Assembly: GCA_035048485.1 (NCBI GenBank)
Contig: CM068587.1
Location: 53,001,501 to 53,065,500 of the forward strand
DNA from: Pteria penguin
Taxonomy: Eukaryota; Mollusca; Bivalvia; Pterioida; Pteriidae
Direction: 5' to 3'
DNA: 64,000 nt
Both the position numbers and the translations under genes were made by a program. This document shows positions 19,216-31,108 of this stretch, piece after piece (position 1 is the stretch's first letter; the number at the start of each line of letters is the position of its first letter). A model generated the notes under the pieces. The model ran no database searches and was not told the origin of the DNA. It saw only the letters and a list, made by a program, of their open reading frames with translations.

Positions 19216-19669
19216 CTGTTAGTCGGGACTCCTACAGATCTAGGGTCTTAGCTCGCTTTCAGACTGGCAGAGCAAGGTTTATCATGTTGATGTCGCATAT
19301 ATTTTTATACCATTATGTTTTTTACAATACCTTACGTGTTTATATTTTTATGACCTCTCAATATGCGATACCTGTTGACCCTTGTTCTTTACATGGAGGA
19401 TTATTTATAAATTTTTAAATGTACGTCTTTTGATTGTTCTGCTGTTACGGTGAGTGGGAAGGTGGGCCCGTAAACCGGTTAACCACACCATTTGTTTGGC
19501 TTTTGTCAAATTAAATGACCGTCCTAAGTCGGTATCGTAATTGCACTACAATCAAATATTTTTGTAATGTGTTAAATGTTCTATTATATTATTTATATTC
19601 ATGTATTGTATAGCTCCATGGTGACTTCTGCCACATAACTGGGCCGGTAACTCCTCTTTTTTCTTGTAA

Positions 19670-22600
19670 CGTTAAGATGTATGTAACATTTGTATTGACC
19701 CTGTTTTGTGCTTAATATAGACAAGCTGGCAAAATTTTACATATATTGACTTTCCATCTTCCATCAAATATATCCTTTTGTATTGCTTAGTTTGATCAAT
19801 GCTGTTTGCAGAAAACACATGCAGCCTACACACGAAAACAAATGGACTTCGCTGCCATTAACTGCGGTCCTGATGTTAAGGGAGAAAATAAAACTTATTC
19901 CCTCAAAATGACGTAAAGAACAATGAAAGGTTCTTATGACGTCATAAGGTTGCTAACGTTCAACGTCATTTCTGACTCATAGTACCCAAGCGCCGCCTAA
20001 CGGACGGCGAAGCTTATTCATTGAACACAACCATCAGTTGAATAAGTGAAGTCATCAGCGGACATTAAATTTCATTTATGGTATATTCTGTAAATTTCAC
20101 AGAATTCCGTACCTTTGGATATTCATTACATACTTGGATTTTAGGTTAACGAAGCTAATAATTGTAGAAAACAGACATAAATACCCAAAATAATTGACAG
20201 CATTATACATGTTAACATTTACATTAAACGTAAGGATTTTTAAGTTCTAATTGCAAATTCACTGTGCTTACGTGATCATGTCCTTAGATCGCCATTATCT
20301 GGTTTCTGTATTTCTCGGATTTGTTCATGTCTGCTCTAACTTTTGGATTTTCGTGTAAATCATTATAAATAGCATTCAAAGTTTCATCTACATGTATTTT
20401 AAAGATAACAATGACATGACGGACAGGTAAGTTTGACTTAACTTTCACATATTCGTATGTTCATTTTCGGGCAAAAACTCGACCGAGGTGTCCCTCACCT
20501 GAACAGAAGGTTTTCCAGATAAAAATTAGAGTTGGTTGCCCGTATTTGTATTTTATATTAAGCTATGATAGTTTCCGTCTACCGAATGCACCAGGGAAAC
20601 TTAGATGAGGTCTTGAAAAAATTTCTTTTAAACTGAAAGTTTAAACATGATTTGGCGTTATTTTTGCAAATTTTCACGTAATTTCTTTGATTTTCTTGTT
20701 GTACATTATGTGAACATGTTATGCATTAATTTGTTATCAGATGCTAAGGTAATGAAATTTGTTGTAACGAATGGGAAAAGGAAAATAATTTCAGGATAGT
20801 TTTAATCTTTAAAAGATCATAAAGGTAATAATAAAATAATGACCCAAAATTTACACATGGAAAGGCATAAAATAGTCAAAACCTTTTGTCACCATTTTGA
20901 AACACGTTATTTTCTTGTATAAATACATCAATTAGCATATAATTATTTGAATATATTTCAACATAATTGTCATATATATAGTAAGAATCAGCACGTGCAT
21001 ACGTGTATAAATTTAGTGCACCTTGTGCCCATTTCGGCATCTTATGTGTCATCAGTGATGATCAAGGACTACACTGTGGGAACGGAAAGATCAAAGCATC
21101 GGCCTCAGTCGTATAATAGAAATCACCAAGGGAACGTACTGTTAATAATGTAATAATCTGAAAAAAAACCCCATGCATACCACGATCCGAAAGACAGTAT
21201 CACGAAATGTAGGCATGCCACACACTATTGCCATCTACGATACGCAGGTCAGTTCAAAGATAAATAAAAATCCATGCCGGGTTTCCTGAGACAAATGATC
21301 TGTTCTTCATTTTTTTCTGCGAAGTTTTATTCACCTGTAGCCTCATACTAAAAAAAGGGGGATATACAAACAGAGAGTAGTGTTTGAGAAAGGTACCTTA
21401 TCTTACCTTGCCTAATATACCTTCAATTTCACTTAATCAACACCCTCAAATAAATTATGTAAAGTCGCTTTTACTTTCATTTTCAACTCTATATAGAGAA
21501 ATTATTATCTCTGGTGTAATTAAAACCTCCGACCACATGACATCCGATTTTGACAAAGTCTATAACTTGCATTTACCTGATTTGACACCTTCTATTTGGC
21601 TTAAGTAACAAATTTTACTAGCAAGTGGGAGATTTTTACTCTCCCGAACACTCAATTTTTGGGGGTTCACTTCTACGCAAATGAGTAACAGAAGTTGGAA
21701 CAGGTGTTGTGGACTACAAAGCATCTCCTGCCGATATGTAACTTTCCCTTTGAGCTCATAATTTTCATGATGTAAACAACAATTCATTGTCATAATCAGC
21801 ATAATCGACGCAACATCCATCTTATTTATAGATATAATATATCTTTACATCAGTTATAAATCAATAACTATAAATATAACTATAAGATATGAAATGAACC
21901 ATAAAATTTCATAGTATTTTTTCGTTTTTTTGTTTCATCAGAGAGGTGGAAGACAGTTGTAGATACTAAACACTGTGATAAAGTTTAATGTGCGCTTTTG
22001 GTTTGGTTTTTATACAAATGGGTTTAATTTAGGAAAACAAGTCTCTCCAGCTGGGTAGAGTGGCAGTAACTCAATATCGTGTAGCGGAAATTTGTGAAAA
22101 AAGGTAAATTACATTCTTAAAGCTGAATTAAACTCTACCGACAAATGCTGTGAAACTCCTACGTCGAAAGACACCATTTTACATGACCACCGTATAACCT
22201 TTTTATTTTCTCGGTGGACTATGTTTCACACATTTTAGATCTGAAAGACTTTCGTCATAAGTTTATAAGATGTAGGTTACTCGTCCATCCAATCAGATAA
22301 CGTGTGATAATACTAACGAATGCATCCGATTTACCAATGACATATAGCCAACATACTTCTTGAAATTATAATTCAGTTGCGTAAAAGAAATTTACATGAA
22401 CTGACAGAGTAGGGAGTGTTTCAAGTAAGATGACATGTGAGATAAAATAAATATTAAGTATACAGAGGAACAGCAATAGAGGGTACAAAGGTGTATTCAG
22501 AAGTGTTTGATAATCAGAAATATATTGCGTATTGATACCACCAATTTTGTGGCATAGGAAAAAGTAATAATCATTTGTGACTGCATTTCAATGCTGAGTA

Positions 22601-23164
22601 AGGTAATATTTTTTTTGCAAATTATCACTATTATTTCTATATCATAATCAGTAAAGCTGTGTCATGGATTTGGCCTATGTGATCTGATTTATATAATGAT
22701 TTACTGTTCTAGTGTTTTGTGTTTTAAATATTGATTCATTTATTTTAATAGAAACTCTTTTGTGTTCATAGGAAACAACTCACCATAGCACCTGAGAGCG
22801 TTAGAGCCTGTTAACTGCACTTCAAAGTACGGTAATGCTTGCTTATTTATTTCTTTTTAGTTTAAGCATTGCGTATCACATTTTGGTGCACTAAACTGAT
22901 ACGATTATATAGATAAGTAAAACATTCTACAGGGATGTCGGTGTATAATAAATAAAACCTTTTTGCGATATCGCGCGAAATATGCATACGTGAGTAATCA
23001 TGACGGCATTATTTCTTTATTGTGATTCGTCACTCACACGATTCGTAACGTTATCATAGATATACTTAGATTCGAAATCAACATCATTTAATTAAGGCCC
23101 AGATGGCCGAAAGGTGTGAAAAGGATGTCTTTTTGTAATGTGTGTCCCTTGATTATACTGTATT
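19670..23164. other. Intergenic, no recognisable gene
   Basis: About 3.5 kb of AT-rich sequence. CRE-like TGACGTCA occurs near 19939 and several TGACGT strings near 19910-19970. Short frames at 20947, 21384 and 21560 show no domain. A 16-base match to the SINE (CCATGCATACCACGA near 21171) is too short to call an element. Confidence 0.35.
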
Positions 23165-23395
23165 TATGGCGAATGAAAAAGGTAAGCTCGTGAACCGGTT
23201 AACCACACCAATTGACTGACTACTTTCAAATCAACTGACCGTTCTATGTCAATATCGCAAATGCACTTTATTCGAAAGTTTTGATTTTTAAAAATGTTCT
23301 TTTGTGAAATTATTACATTATTAACACTGCATTTCCGTGGTGACTTCCGTTTTACGGCTGAGTCAGATATTTTGAGCTCCTCCTTTATTTAAAAT
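23165..23395 (+). mobile_element. Naiad subfamily A 3' region fragment, copy A4
   Basis: Matches A2 from about 19450 to 19660: GTGAACCGGTTAACCACACC, then the block around TGACCGTTCTATGTC, and the end CTCCTCCTTT. Only the distal 3' region is present, with no RT or SECIS part. It is more diverged than A1 and A2. Confidence 0.7.
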
Positions 23396-23545
23396 ACACG
23401 TATACATCTTCGGATACTGATGAAAATGGAATGGCGTTTGTCAGGTTATTGTAGACACATTTTCACAAATGATGATTGGGCAAGAGAACCAGCTTAGTAG
23501 ATCTCTACCAAAATCTGAGATTACATTCTAGTTCAACTATGGAAA

Positions 23546-25190
23546 TGTAAAGGTGATGGATAAATCAAACCGTAAGTCCGAAAATCATGAAACCAGAAGA
23601 CATACAAAATCAGTGAAAATTAAAACCAAATAGAAAATAACAAAAATGTCTAGTTGAAGAGCATATGTGAACCCCTATGATGGAGTGAGATCAGGTGCTC
23701 AGGGAGAGTGAGCATCTCCTGCTTGCTAGCAACACCCATCACATATGCCCAGTAGCAAGAGTCCAATCCTGTAAATTCCATATATATTTTTATATGGAGA
23801 AGTCAAAGTAGGTAACCTTCTAGTATAGAAGGTGTCAAATCTGTGTAAAATGACCGGAATCGGTCTCAGTCCAGAATATCATTTAAAAGTCTGGATAACG
23901 AGATATCATTTTGAGTAATAAGAGTCTCGTAACGACCAACTTCCTCAGTGACGTTGTTAGTCTAGCACATATATAACCCTGGATGAATAGCTTATCTGAA
24001 AGTCGCCTAGCCCTCAGAACAAAGTCATTGTAATTTGAACATGCTCTGGAATAACGTATTAATTGAGATATGAATACGCCATATGCGGGTGATGGTGGAA
24101 TGTTCCTGCTTATGAAAGGAAAGTTGTGATGGCGAAATTGAAATCGTCACGTTTGTCATAGAGTGAGGTGTTCAACTGACCATTAATTTCGAAAGATATA
24201 ATATCTAAATACGAAGTGGAATTACTACTTTCTGTGGTTTCTTTGACCTCCAGTTCGCTTTGATAGAGGATGCTAAGTTAATCCGCGAATGAAGGATTGT
24301 TAGTTGAAAGCAAGGCATCTGTATATCTGTAAGTGAAATTGAAGCCAAGAGCCAATTGTTTCTTTCCTTGCGAAAGCAAAGACTGAATGAATTCAGCTTG
24401 GTATGAGTAAGGAATATGTCAACCAGAAGTTAGTACCCATTGGAATGCCGACAATTTGTTGAAAAACCTTTCCTCCAAACACCACAAAAATGTTATCGAT
24501 AAGAAAATTCAACATCTGGATGACATCTGTTTCAGTATATTTATTTTTGGAATCAGAATTTTCCCTAACAAAGTAAGTTTTATCATAATTTCTGATAATA
24601 TTTTTGTGAGTAGCACCGATACAGTTTTTGTGGAACACTTCGAGGAATCAGCGACAAAGCGTGGTTTGTAAGGATTTTTGTGCATTTTTGGAATGCAGTA
24701 CAAATATGGAAGCTCTAAATTTAATTTATTTATGTCAATTCCAAACGTATTGACGACAGATTTATGATTCTCAAGTACTTCCAAAACCGAAAAGTTCGCG
24801 AGAGTATAAGTAGGGTTACCTGGAGCTGAATTTAACCTTAATTCTTTCACTAGGCTGTCAAAGTAATATTTCGTACAGGAGTTGATAATATTCTCAAAAT
24901 TTTTGTTCCATGTGAATGATCTGGGTTCTCTGTATTTTGGACCTTTAAGTAAAAGTTCTCTTTATTTGGTGTTTTTAACGATATCAAGATCACCAGTAAT
25001 GACATGGCCACAAGGTGAATATATTAAATTAGATAAATAACATGCACACGGTTGAGGATGGCATGCAGTGTTGCTAAGATCAAGACACTGTAGAAACCAT
25101 TTGTAATTATAAATTTTGGATGCAACTGATGGTGTGTAGCTATGCTATAGGAAATAATTGGCGGATCTTTGTTTTTGAAATATGGAGATC
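23546..25190 (-). mobile_element. Naiad subfamily B, copy B2 (degenerate, internal deletions)
   Basis: The 3' tail starts at TGTAAAGGTGATGG (23546) and includes the CCTTCTAGTATAGAAGG hairpin. RT remnants: thumb (about 23930-24170), GIPMGTN (24440), fingers/palm pieces 24509-24850 (CIPKMHKNPYKPRFV, NTFGIDINKLNLELPYLYC) and the CxC-linker region (about 24890-25180). Compared with B1, large pieces are missing between motif A and the insert and between the fingers and the CxC linker. A small deletion removes part of motif B. Cys (not UGA) is kept at the subfamily-diagnostic position near 24872. Confidence 0.8.
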
Positions 25191-25752
25191 AGTTGGAACT
25201 TTTCCATTCTACTGAAATTTGGTAATTTTAAGTGAAATCAGTGACTTCAAGCATTCAAAAATAACCTTATTTTTCGCTGTTTTCATCCAGTGGTTATTGT
25301 CAGGGTATATTAGTGTTAAAATTGGGTTCCAAAGAAAATTGACTTGTGCTAATTTTGGAATAAAAATTCTTACGTTTATTAATATATTTGTTTTGTCCAT
25401 GGCATTAAACTCCACCAATATTTAACGCAACGGCAATATTGAAAAATCACAATCTTTGGTGCCTAAAACTAAACTGCTTTAGATTGTTGAGAAGGTCCAG
25501 TTTTACATATAATAAGTTAGTAGACACTTTTTTCCATAACGACTAAATAATTGCCGTTGTTATATAAGTGTATATAATCACTGTTCTGAAATTTATCAAC
25601 AAAAAAGTAAAACATTCGTATATACCCCCACAATACTTGCTGTTATTCTGCTCTGCTCTTCCAGATCTCCTTTGATTACATTTCATAATGATATCAAGGA
25701 AATGAAATTTCATGATAATTGCTGTAACTGTTTCATTTTGTAGAAAAACACA
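25191..25752. other. 5' flank of the GPCR with a likely splice acceptor
   Basis: AT-rich. A pyrimidine-rich run ending TTTCATTTTGTAG at 25743 looks like a 3' splice site nine bases before the GPCR ATG. A noncoding 5' exon probably lies upstream, but its position cannot be fixed here. Confidence 0.4.
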
Positions 25753-26721
25753 ATGACAGAAAATGTATCACAGTACACAGAGCTGAATGAGACCAACTAT
25801 CAACAGCATGGAAATGGAGATAAAGAAATGATTGTGATATACACGCCTGCATTTGTTCCCATTGCGTTGTTTACTATTATCACAAATGCAATATTAATAG
25901 TAATATTTTCTAAAAGCAAAACAATAAGAAAAAACAGTCATATGGAGCTTTTTATTTCACTGGCCTTTGCAGACTTCATAGTTGGCATGGGCGGTGTAGT
26001 GTGGCTTGTTACACAGCTGTTAGGCGGATGCATTGTGTATTTATGTGGACTGATGCTTTCTTTATTTGTCTTAGGGACTTTCATGTCGCTTTATATCACA
26101 TTCATAGTAAGTGTTAACAGATATTTGGCATCTATAGGCTCAAACTTTAATAAGAAACTCTATGGAGGAAAGAGGAAATTCGCATTACTGTTTACACCAT
26201 GTGGTGTCGTAGCTTCATTATCTGCATTATTGTCTTTAATGTGGAATACAAATATAAAATCGTGCAGCATAGAAACGATAATGGGAGAAAATGTGACCGT
26301 CGTTTACGTCTTAATGACATGTATTAATTTACCTCCATTACTTGGAACTATTGTTTTCTACATCTTAGTCATTCGGGCCATCGTTCGCCGTTTCAGAACT
26401 GTGCAAAATAATGTTATTGCAGATTTACAGAGCAACATTACCAACGCTACAGCACAACAAAATGTAAATTATAAAAGAAAGGTGAATTCTCTTAAAACAC
26501 TTGGAATTATTATTGTCTTGCTGCTGATATTTACGGGTCCATTTGTTGTCTCTATTCCTTTGTCGCTGTTAGGCTATTATGTAGGTCAAACAGGCCGAGT
26601 AATATTTGCATGTGGGCTTAGTATCAACTCTGCCTTGAATCCGATTGTTTATGCATGGCGGTTCCCAGAAGTACGTGAAGAAATAAAAGCTCTGTTTTCT
26701 GCAGGACAAATAAATAATTGA
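25753..26721 (+). CDS. Class A (rhodopsin-like) G-protein-coupled receptor, single coding exon
   Basis: 322 residues, plasma-membrane receptor expected to signal through heterotrimeric G proteins; ligand unknown. Extracellular N-terminus of about 28 residues with N-glycosylation sites at NVS (4) and NET (12). TM1 about 29-53 with N45; TM2 with LAFAD (70-74, D74 being the conserved sodium-site Asp); TM3 starting after C93 and ending in NRY (122-124) in place of DRY; TM4 about 143-163 without the usual central Trp; C171 in loop 2, which can pair with C93; TM5 with Pro 194-195; TM6 with FTGP (260-263) in place of CWxP; TM7 with NPIVY (296-300); short helix 8. The length and N/C-termini are typical of small amine/adenosine/melanocortin-like receptors, but the subfamily is not assignable by eye. 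A splice acceptor just upstream suggests a 5' UTR exon. The frame is intact, so it is likely functional. Confidence 0.9.
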   Translation: MTENVSQYTELNETNYQQHGNGDKEMIVIYTPAFVPIALFTIITNAILIVIFSKSKTIRKNSHMELFISLAFADFIVGMGGVVWLVTQLLGGCIVYLCGLMLSLFVLGTFMSLYITFIVSVNRYLASIGSNFNKKLYGGKRKFALLFTPCGVVASLSALLSLMWNTNIKSCSIETIMGENVTVVYVLMTCINLPPLLGTIVFYILVIRAIVRRFRTVQNNVIADLQSNITNATAQQNVNYKRKVNSLKTLGIIIVLLLIFTGPFVVSIPLSLLGYYVGQTGRVIFACGLSINSALNPIVYAWRFPEVREEIKALFSAGQINN

Positions 26722-27819
26722 TAATTTTATGTCAGAATTGTTAATATATATTTTCTTTTTAGGAATTTTGCTTTTTATGACCCCGGATCGATGTTTTTTT
26801 TCCATGTCTGTTTGTTTGTCTGTTGTCAACTTTAACCTTGGCCATAACATTGAACCGTGAGAAATAGAGACTTCATATTTGGCATGCGTACTCAACTAAT
26901 GAGTCATTTCAAATGACACCAAGCTCGGTGACCTTTTGGCCTTGAAAGGACCTTCACACTAAAAATAACTTTATAGACTTTGCCACCGGGCAATAGTGTT
27001 TCAGAAACACATAACACCATTGAATATAAAGGTATGAAAAAAGATGTATAAAATATTTTGCATATTACAATTGTTGACATGCAGTTACTCTCAACTCAGC
27101 AGACAGGAATCTATTTACATTTGTATTCAATTGTTCTTTATATGTACAATGATAGGAAGGCCTTATTAACAGTACACGTTACACACTATAAATGTTTTGA
27201 TAGGGAAGGTATGAAAACTCTAAATGTCATGCAAAGTACCCTTGTAATATTTTCTGCATTCACAAGAAGGTAAAAAGCCTTCTCGATAACTACTTAAGCA
27301 CACTCGGTGTGAACTTTTTGTATTAACAATCCTAGAATAATTCTGCACTATCGCAGTTCCAAGTCACTCGTTGAAAATCTCTATTTCTTCGTACAGACGA
27401 AACAAATAAGATGAATCTAATCAAATCACCGAGAACATCGCCATGTAAAAATGAATTACATGTTATGTTATTATAATACTCCTGATTAAGGGCTTTATAT
27501 AACAGAAACTGAAAAGAGAAAGAATGAAATTGACACGTAGACATGTAAGTAGGTATTCATGAATACTTGTTTTCACTTTAAAATATCAAGTAACAAGCAG
27601 TTATAACCCCTTTTATAAAATACGAATTTGAATGTATGATGATGATGATGTTGTTGTTGTTGTTGTTTCGCGGTTTCGAAATGTTCACGTGCAAAATATG
27701 CTATAACACAAACTCATGTGCTCAGCAATCGCTCACGATAATACGTGAACATAATGGTGTTAGGACCGTATCCAAACTAAATTACCAAATTAAAGAATAA
27801 ACATAAAAAAGGAATAATA
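26722..27819. other. GPCR 3' flank and intergenic sequence
   Basis: No clear AATAAA site just after the stop. 26780-26960 resembles a dispersed molluscan repeat (TGTCTGTTGTCAACTTTAACC, TTCATATTTGGCATG, GACCTTTTGGCCTTG). No gene was seen. Confidence 0.35.
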
Positions 27820-27823
27820 AAGA

Positions 27824-27855
<32 letters not shown>

Positions 27856-27859
27856 CAAC

Positions 27860-27914
<55 letters not shown>
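27820..27914 (+). repeat. (ATA)n microsatellite
   Basis: About 30 units of AAT/ATA, interrupted by AACAACAAC near 27852. A run of tyrosines in minus-strand translation is an artefact of it. Confidence 0.95.
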
Positions 27915-27919
<5 letters not shown>

Positions 27920-28000
27920 CAAAACGAAAGTCGGTATCAAAGCAGTGTGTATATTGTTTCATTCAGGATTTCAGATACTGACTGTTGTAATTCTATTTTC

Positions 28001-28088
28001 TCGATAAGTAATTAATGTAATGTAAACTGGAGTTTGTGATTTTCTTGATAAGTAATTAATGTCATGTAAACTGGAGTTTGTGATATTT
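28001..28088 (+). repeat. Two tandem copies of a 44-bp unit
   Basis: TCGATAAGTAATTAATGTAA... at 28001 repeats as TTGATAAGTAATTAATGTCA... at 28045, each ending CTGGAGTTTGTGAT. Confidence 0.85.
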
Positions 28089-28175
28089 GCTCAATGTACT
28101 TTGTGATTTATGCTGTTGTTAATATATGTCAAATATAGTTCCTGTTACACAAAGTTACACACACTTAACTCAAAC

Positions 28176-28178
<3 letters not shown>

Positions 28179-28260
<82 letters not shown>
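28179..28260 (+). repeat. (GA)41 microsatellite
   Basis: Perfect, uninterrupted 82-base GA tract. Open frames across it (28110-28344) are low-complexity artefacts. Confidence 0.98.
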
Positions 28261-28264
<4 letters not shown>

Positions 28265-28800
28265 GGGCTGTTTCGAGAATAAAGCTTTTCAATTCTTTAA
28301 AGTTTTTTATGTTGTTCATTTCATTTAAAACACACTTTTTATAATAGATTTAACTCCTCGGTACTTCTTCTGTGGTGTGCATTGATTATACATCAGTGTA
28401 CAGTGATTGTTTAAAGTCCAAACGATGTACAAGGCGAAGTTTGAAAAATTATCAATGTTGAAACTTAATAGAAAATTTCACACCTGGTTTGAATTATTGG
28501 ACCTAAGCGTAAACCTTTGGTCTGAATTTTTCCCATGTAGACCATTGGTGGTTATTGAAGAAACGGAACTTTTTATTACTCAGGTTTCGCTTTCCCTTTC
28601 ACACTTTACATCAAAACAATAATACTTCCATTTCTATTTCACTCACATTAGAATGTAACATAATGTGAAATAGAGATCATGGAAAGAATTGGCTTAAGGA
28701 ATTTCGAAGCATTATACTTTGGATGTAAGCAGGTGTAAGACAAATTGTTTCTGAGTAATATTCCACTAATAACAGTTTCGATTTAACAAGCTATAAACTT
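28261..28800. other. No recognisable gene
   Basis: Flank of the GA tract. Nothing was recognised. Confidence 0.3.
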
Positions 28801-29368
28801 AACATAGACGATAATTGACAAGCAAACAGATGACCAGACAACAAGGCATCTCCTGTGTCACAGGACTAAATACCGCCCCCCCCCCCCCCCCCCAAAAAAA
28901 AACCAAACAAAAACAAAAAAACCCACAAACCCAACATAGACAATAATTGGCAAGCAAAGAGATGACAAGACAACAAGGCATATCCTGTCTCACAGGACTA
29001 AAGAACCCCCCCCCCCCAAAAAAAAAACCACCCCAAAAACACCCCCCCCCAAAAAAAAACCAAAAACAAAACAAAAAAAAAAAAAAAAAAAAAAAAGAAA
29101 GAAACAAAAAACCCACAAACCCAACATAGACGAAAATTGACAAGCAAAGAGATGACTAGACAACAAGGCATATCTCACAGGACTAAAGAACACCCCCCCC
29201 CCTCCCAAATAAAACAAAAAACCAAAAAACCAAAAACAAAAACACTTCCCCCCCCCCCAAAAAAAACCAAACAAACAAACAAAAAACCCACAAACCCAAC
29301 ATAGACGAAAATTGACAAGCAAAGAGATGACTAGACAACAAGGCATATCCTGTCTCACAGGATAAAAT
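28801..29368 (+). repeat. Tandem repeat of 135-190 bp units with poly-C/poly-A cassettes
   Basis: Four copies of a 65-base core (AACATAGACGA then GACAAGCAAAGAGATGAC then ACAACAAGGCAT) start near 28801, 28936, 29123 and 29302. Between cores lie long C runs next to long A runs, with ACAAACCCAACATAG leading into the next core. Length variation comes from the C/A tracts. Glycine/phenylalanine-rich frames on the minus strand are artefacts. Confidence 0.85.
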
Positions 29369-29429
29369 ATCTGAGTCAATAGTACTATGTTGAAATACAA
29401 AATAAACATATACATATATATAAATATGG

Positions 29430-29690
29430 CGTGAACTCACAAAGTCAGAAGTAAAACAGTGTTATCCCAGTCCTCTTTCAATCGTTAGTGTATGCAAATG
29501 AGAAAAAAGTTGATTTGATACAAATACATAGTGTTCACATTGTCAGATGTTTAACATTATCGTAGCCTTCTTTGACGTATGAATGTATGTAAATGCAAAA
29601 GCACTTGGTACAGACATACTGTTCACAAATTCAGAAATTTAACAACATTATTCCAGTCCTCCTTCGGGTGTTGGAAGTGCCTACTATCGA
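29430..29690 (+). repeat. Degenerate tandem repeat, about 95-bp unit, three copies
   Basis: Each unit contains an element like GTTCACA-TTCAGA-TTTAACA then ATTCCAGTCCTCTTTC then GTATGTAAATG. Copies start near 29435, 29530 and 29622 with many substitutions. Confidence 0.5.
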
Positions 29691-30676
29691 CAGAATTTAG
29701 CTCTCTTATTGAGTTGATAGTTGATATAGTGGTGTTTGAAACGTGAACAGCTCAAAGCATTGGCAAAAATTCGGTTTGGTACAAAAGCAGCTCAACACTC
29801 TCACAAACAGCTTATGCTTCTCTTGTGAATAAATCTGAAATAAATTGCAAATAATTGTGCAACTACTCATTGTTAGATAAAGATAACTACACACATAAAG
29901 TAACAGTAGATAACACTAAATAAGACTTAAATCTGTGTGATTTATGATGTTTTGCATCGGCCTCATGACAAAAATTTTATATACATAAAAGGGAAAGACA
30001 TCTGACTTAGCTGTAGGATAAATTCACCAAGGAGATGTAAGTGAACTCTCAATCTTACATCTATATTTTTGGAACGTTTATTGATGCGACGTTTAGAACA
30101 CACGTTTAAAAGGGTAGATTTGTCAGAAAAAAGTAATAAGTTCCACCTTATGGACAATAGAAATGGTGGAGTCGGTGGATGTAGTTAAACAGCACAATTA
30201 GAAGGAAACTTTGCATTGCTCTCAAGAGTTCTGCGGACCTACCGGTCTGGTTGGTCCTCCATAATTTTGATAGAGTCAGTTTCTAGATCTCAGACTAATT
30301 TCTAAGTCAGTTTTTACACACACGTCGTAGCAAAACGTATTATGATATAGTGTTGTGAGTTTGTGGGTCTGTCGACACCTTGTTAACACGATACAGACCC
30401 TACCGTTTAGGCTAGGACTTTCAAACTTGGTATACTTATTCTTTATGTCATGAGGACGAACCCTATTCCTTTTCAATATCAAGATAAAAGGTCATGGTTA
30501 TTTTGGGGTAAAAATATCAAATTCTGTCATGGCTCACGCAAAATTTGTCATTGGAATTTCCTTCTGTCAAAAACATATGGCGGAATTTTGCTTGCAGTCC
30601 TGCTGCAGTTTTTTTTTGTGAATTTCCTGTCTCTGTGGCCAATAATTTGGTTTATTTATCCGTCAGCTTATTGTAT
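29691..30676. other. No recognisable gene
   Basis: Contains a stretch (30330-30640) that reads like a dispersed molluscan repeat (GGACTTTCAAACTTGGTATAC, then TCATGAGGACGAACCCTAT). It directly abuts Naiad copy B3. No coding signal. Confidence 0.35.
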
Positions 30677-31108
30677 TGTAAAGATGATGGATAAATCCAA
30701 ACCACAAGTCCAAAAATCATGAAACCATAGGACATATAAAATCACTGAAAATGAAAAACAAATGGAAAACAACAAAATATGTCCACCTGAAGAGCATATG
30801 TGAACCCCTGTGATGGAGTGAGATCAGGTGCCCGGGGAGAGTAAGCATCTCCTGCTTGCTAGCAACACCCGTCACATATACCCCGTAGAAAGAGTCAAAT
30901 CGTGTGAGTTCCATATGTATCTATATATAGAGAAGTCGAAGTAGGTAACCTTCTAGTATAGAAGGTGTCAAATCTGTGTAAAGTGATCGGAATCGGTCTC
31001 AATCCAGAATATCATTTAAAAGTCTGGATAACGAGATATCATATGGAGTAATAAGAGTCTCGTAACGACCGTAGAACTTCCTCAGTGACGATGCTAGTCT
31101 AGCACATA
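30677..31108 (-). mobile_element. Naiad subfamily B, copy B3 (3' end only)
   Basis: Full 3' tail (TGTAAAGATGATGG..., CCTTCTAGTATAGAAGG hairpin) plus the last 35 or so RT codons (SLSRLLNDILD region), cut off at AGCACATAT. It is nearly identical to B1 over this span, so it is a recent, heavily 5'-truncated insertion. Confidence 0.9.

Larger units (their letters stand above)
18178..19665 (+). mobile_element. Naiad Penelope-like element, subfamily A, copy A2 (5'-truncated, SECIS intact)
   Basis: Starts inside the RT and runs through the thumb and 3' region to the same end as copy A1 (AACTCCTCTTTTTTCTT). It is about 97% identical to A1 by eye. It carries one UGA in the RT frame and a complete form-2 SECIS-like structure at 19146-19209. 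Confidence 0.9.

Noticed and set aside
19910..19970. CRE cluster as a promoter
   Set aside because: Several TGACGT strings, but no gene, TATA box or repeat partner nearby to support a regulatory call.
21050..21250. Possible second SINE copy (CCATGCATACCACGA match to the SINE at 57619-57889)
   Set aside because: Match is about 15 bases and the tRNA-like head is absent.
28799..29440. Gly/Phe-rich minus-strand frames of 85-141 codons
   Set aside because: Poly-C/poly-A tract translations within a tandem repeat.
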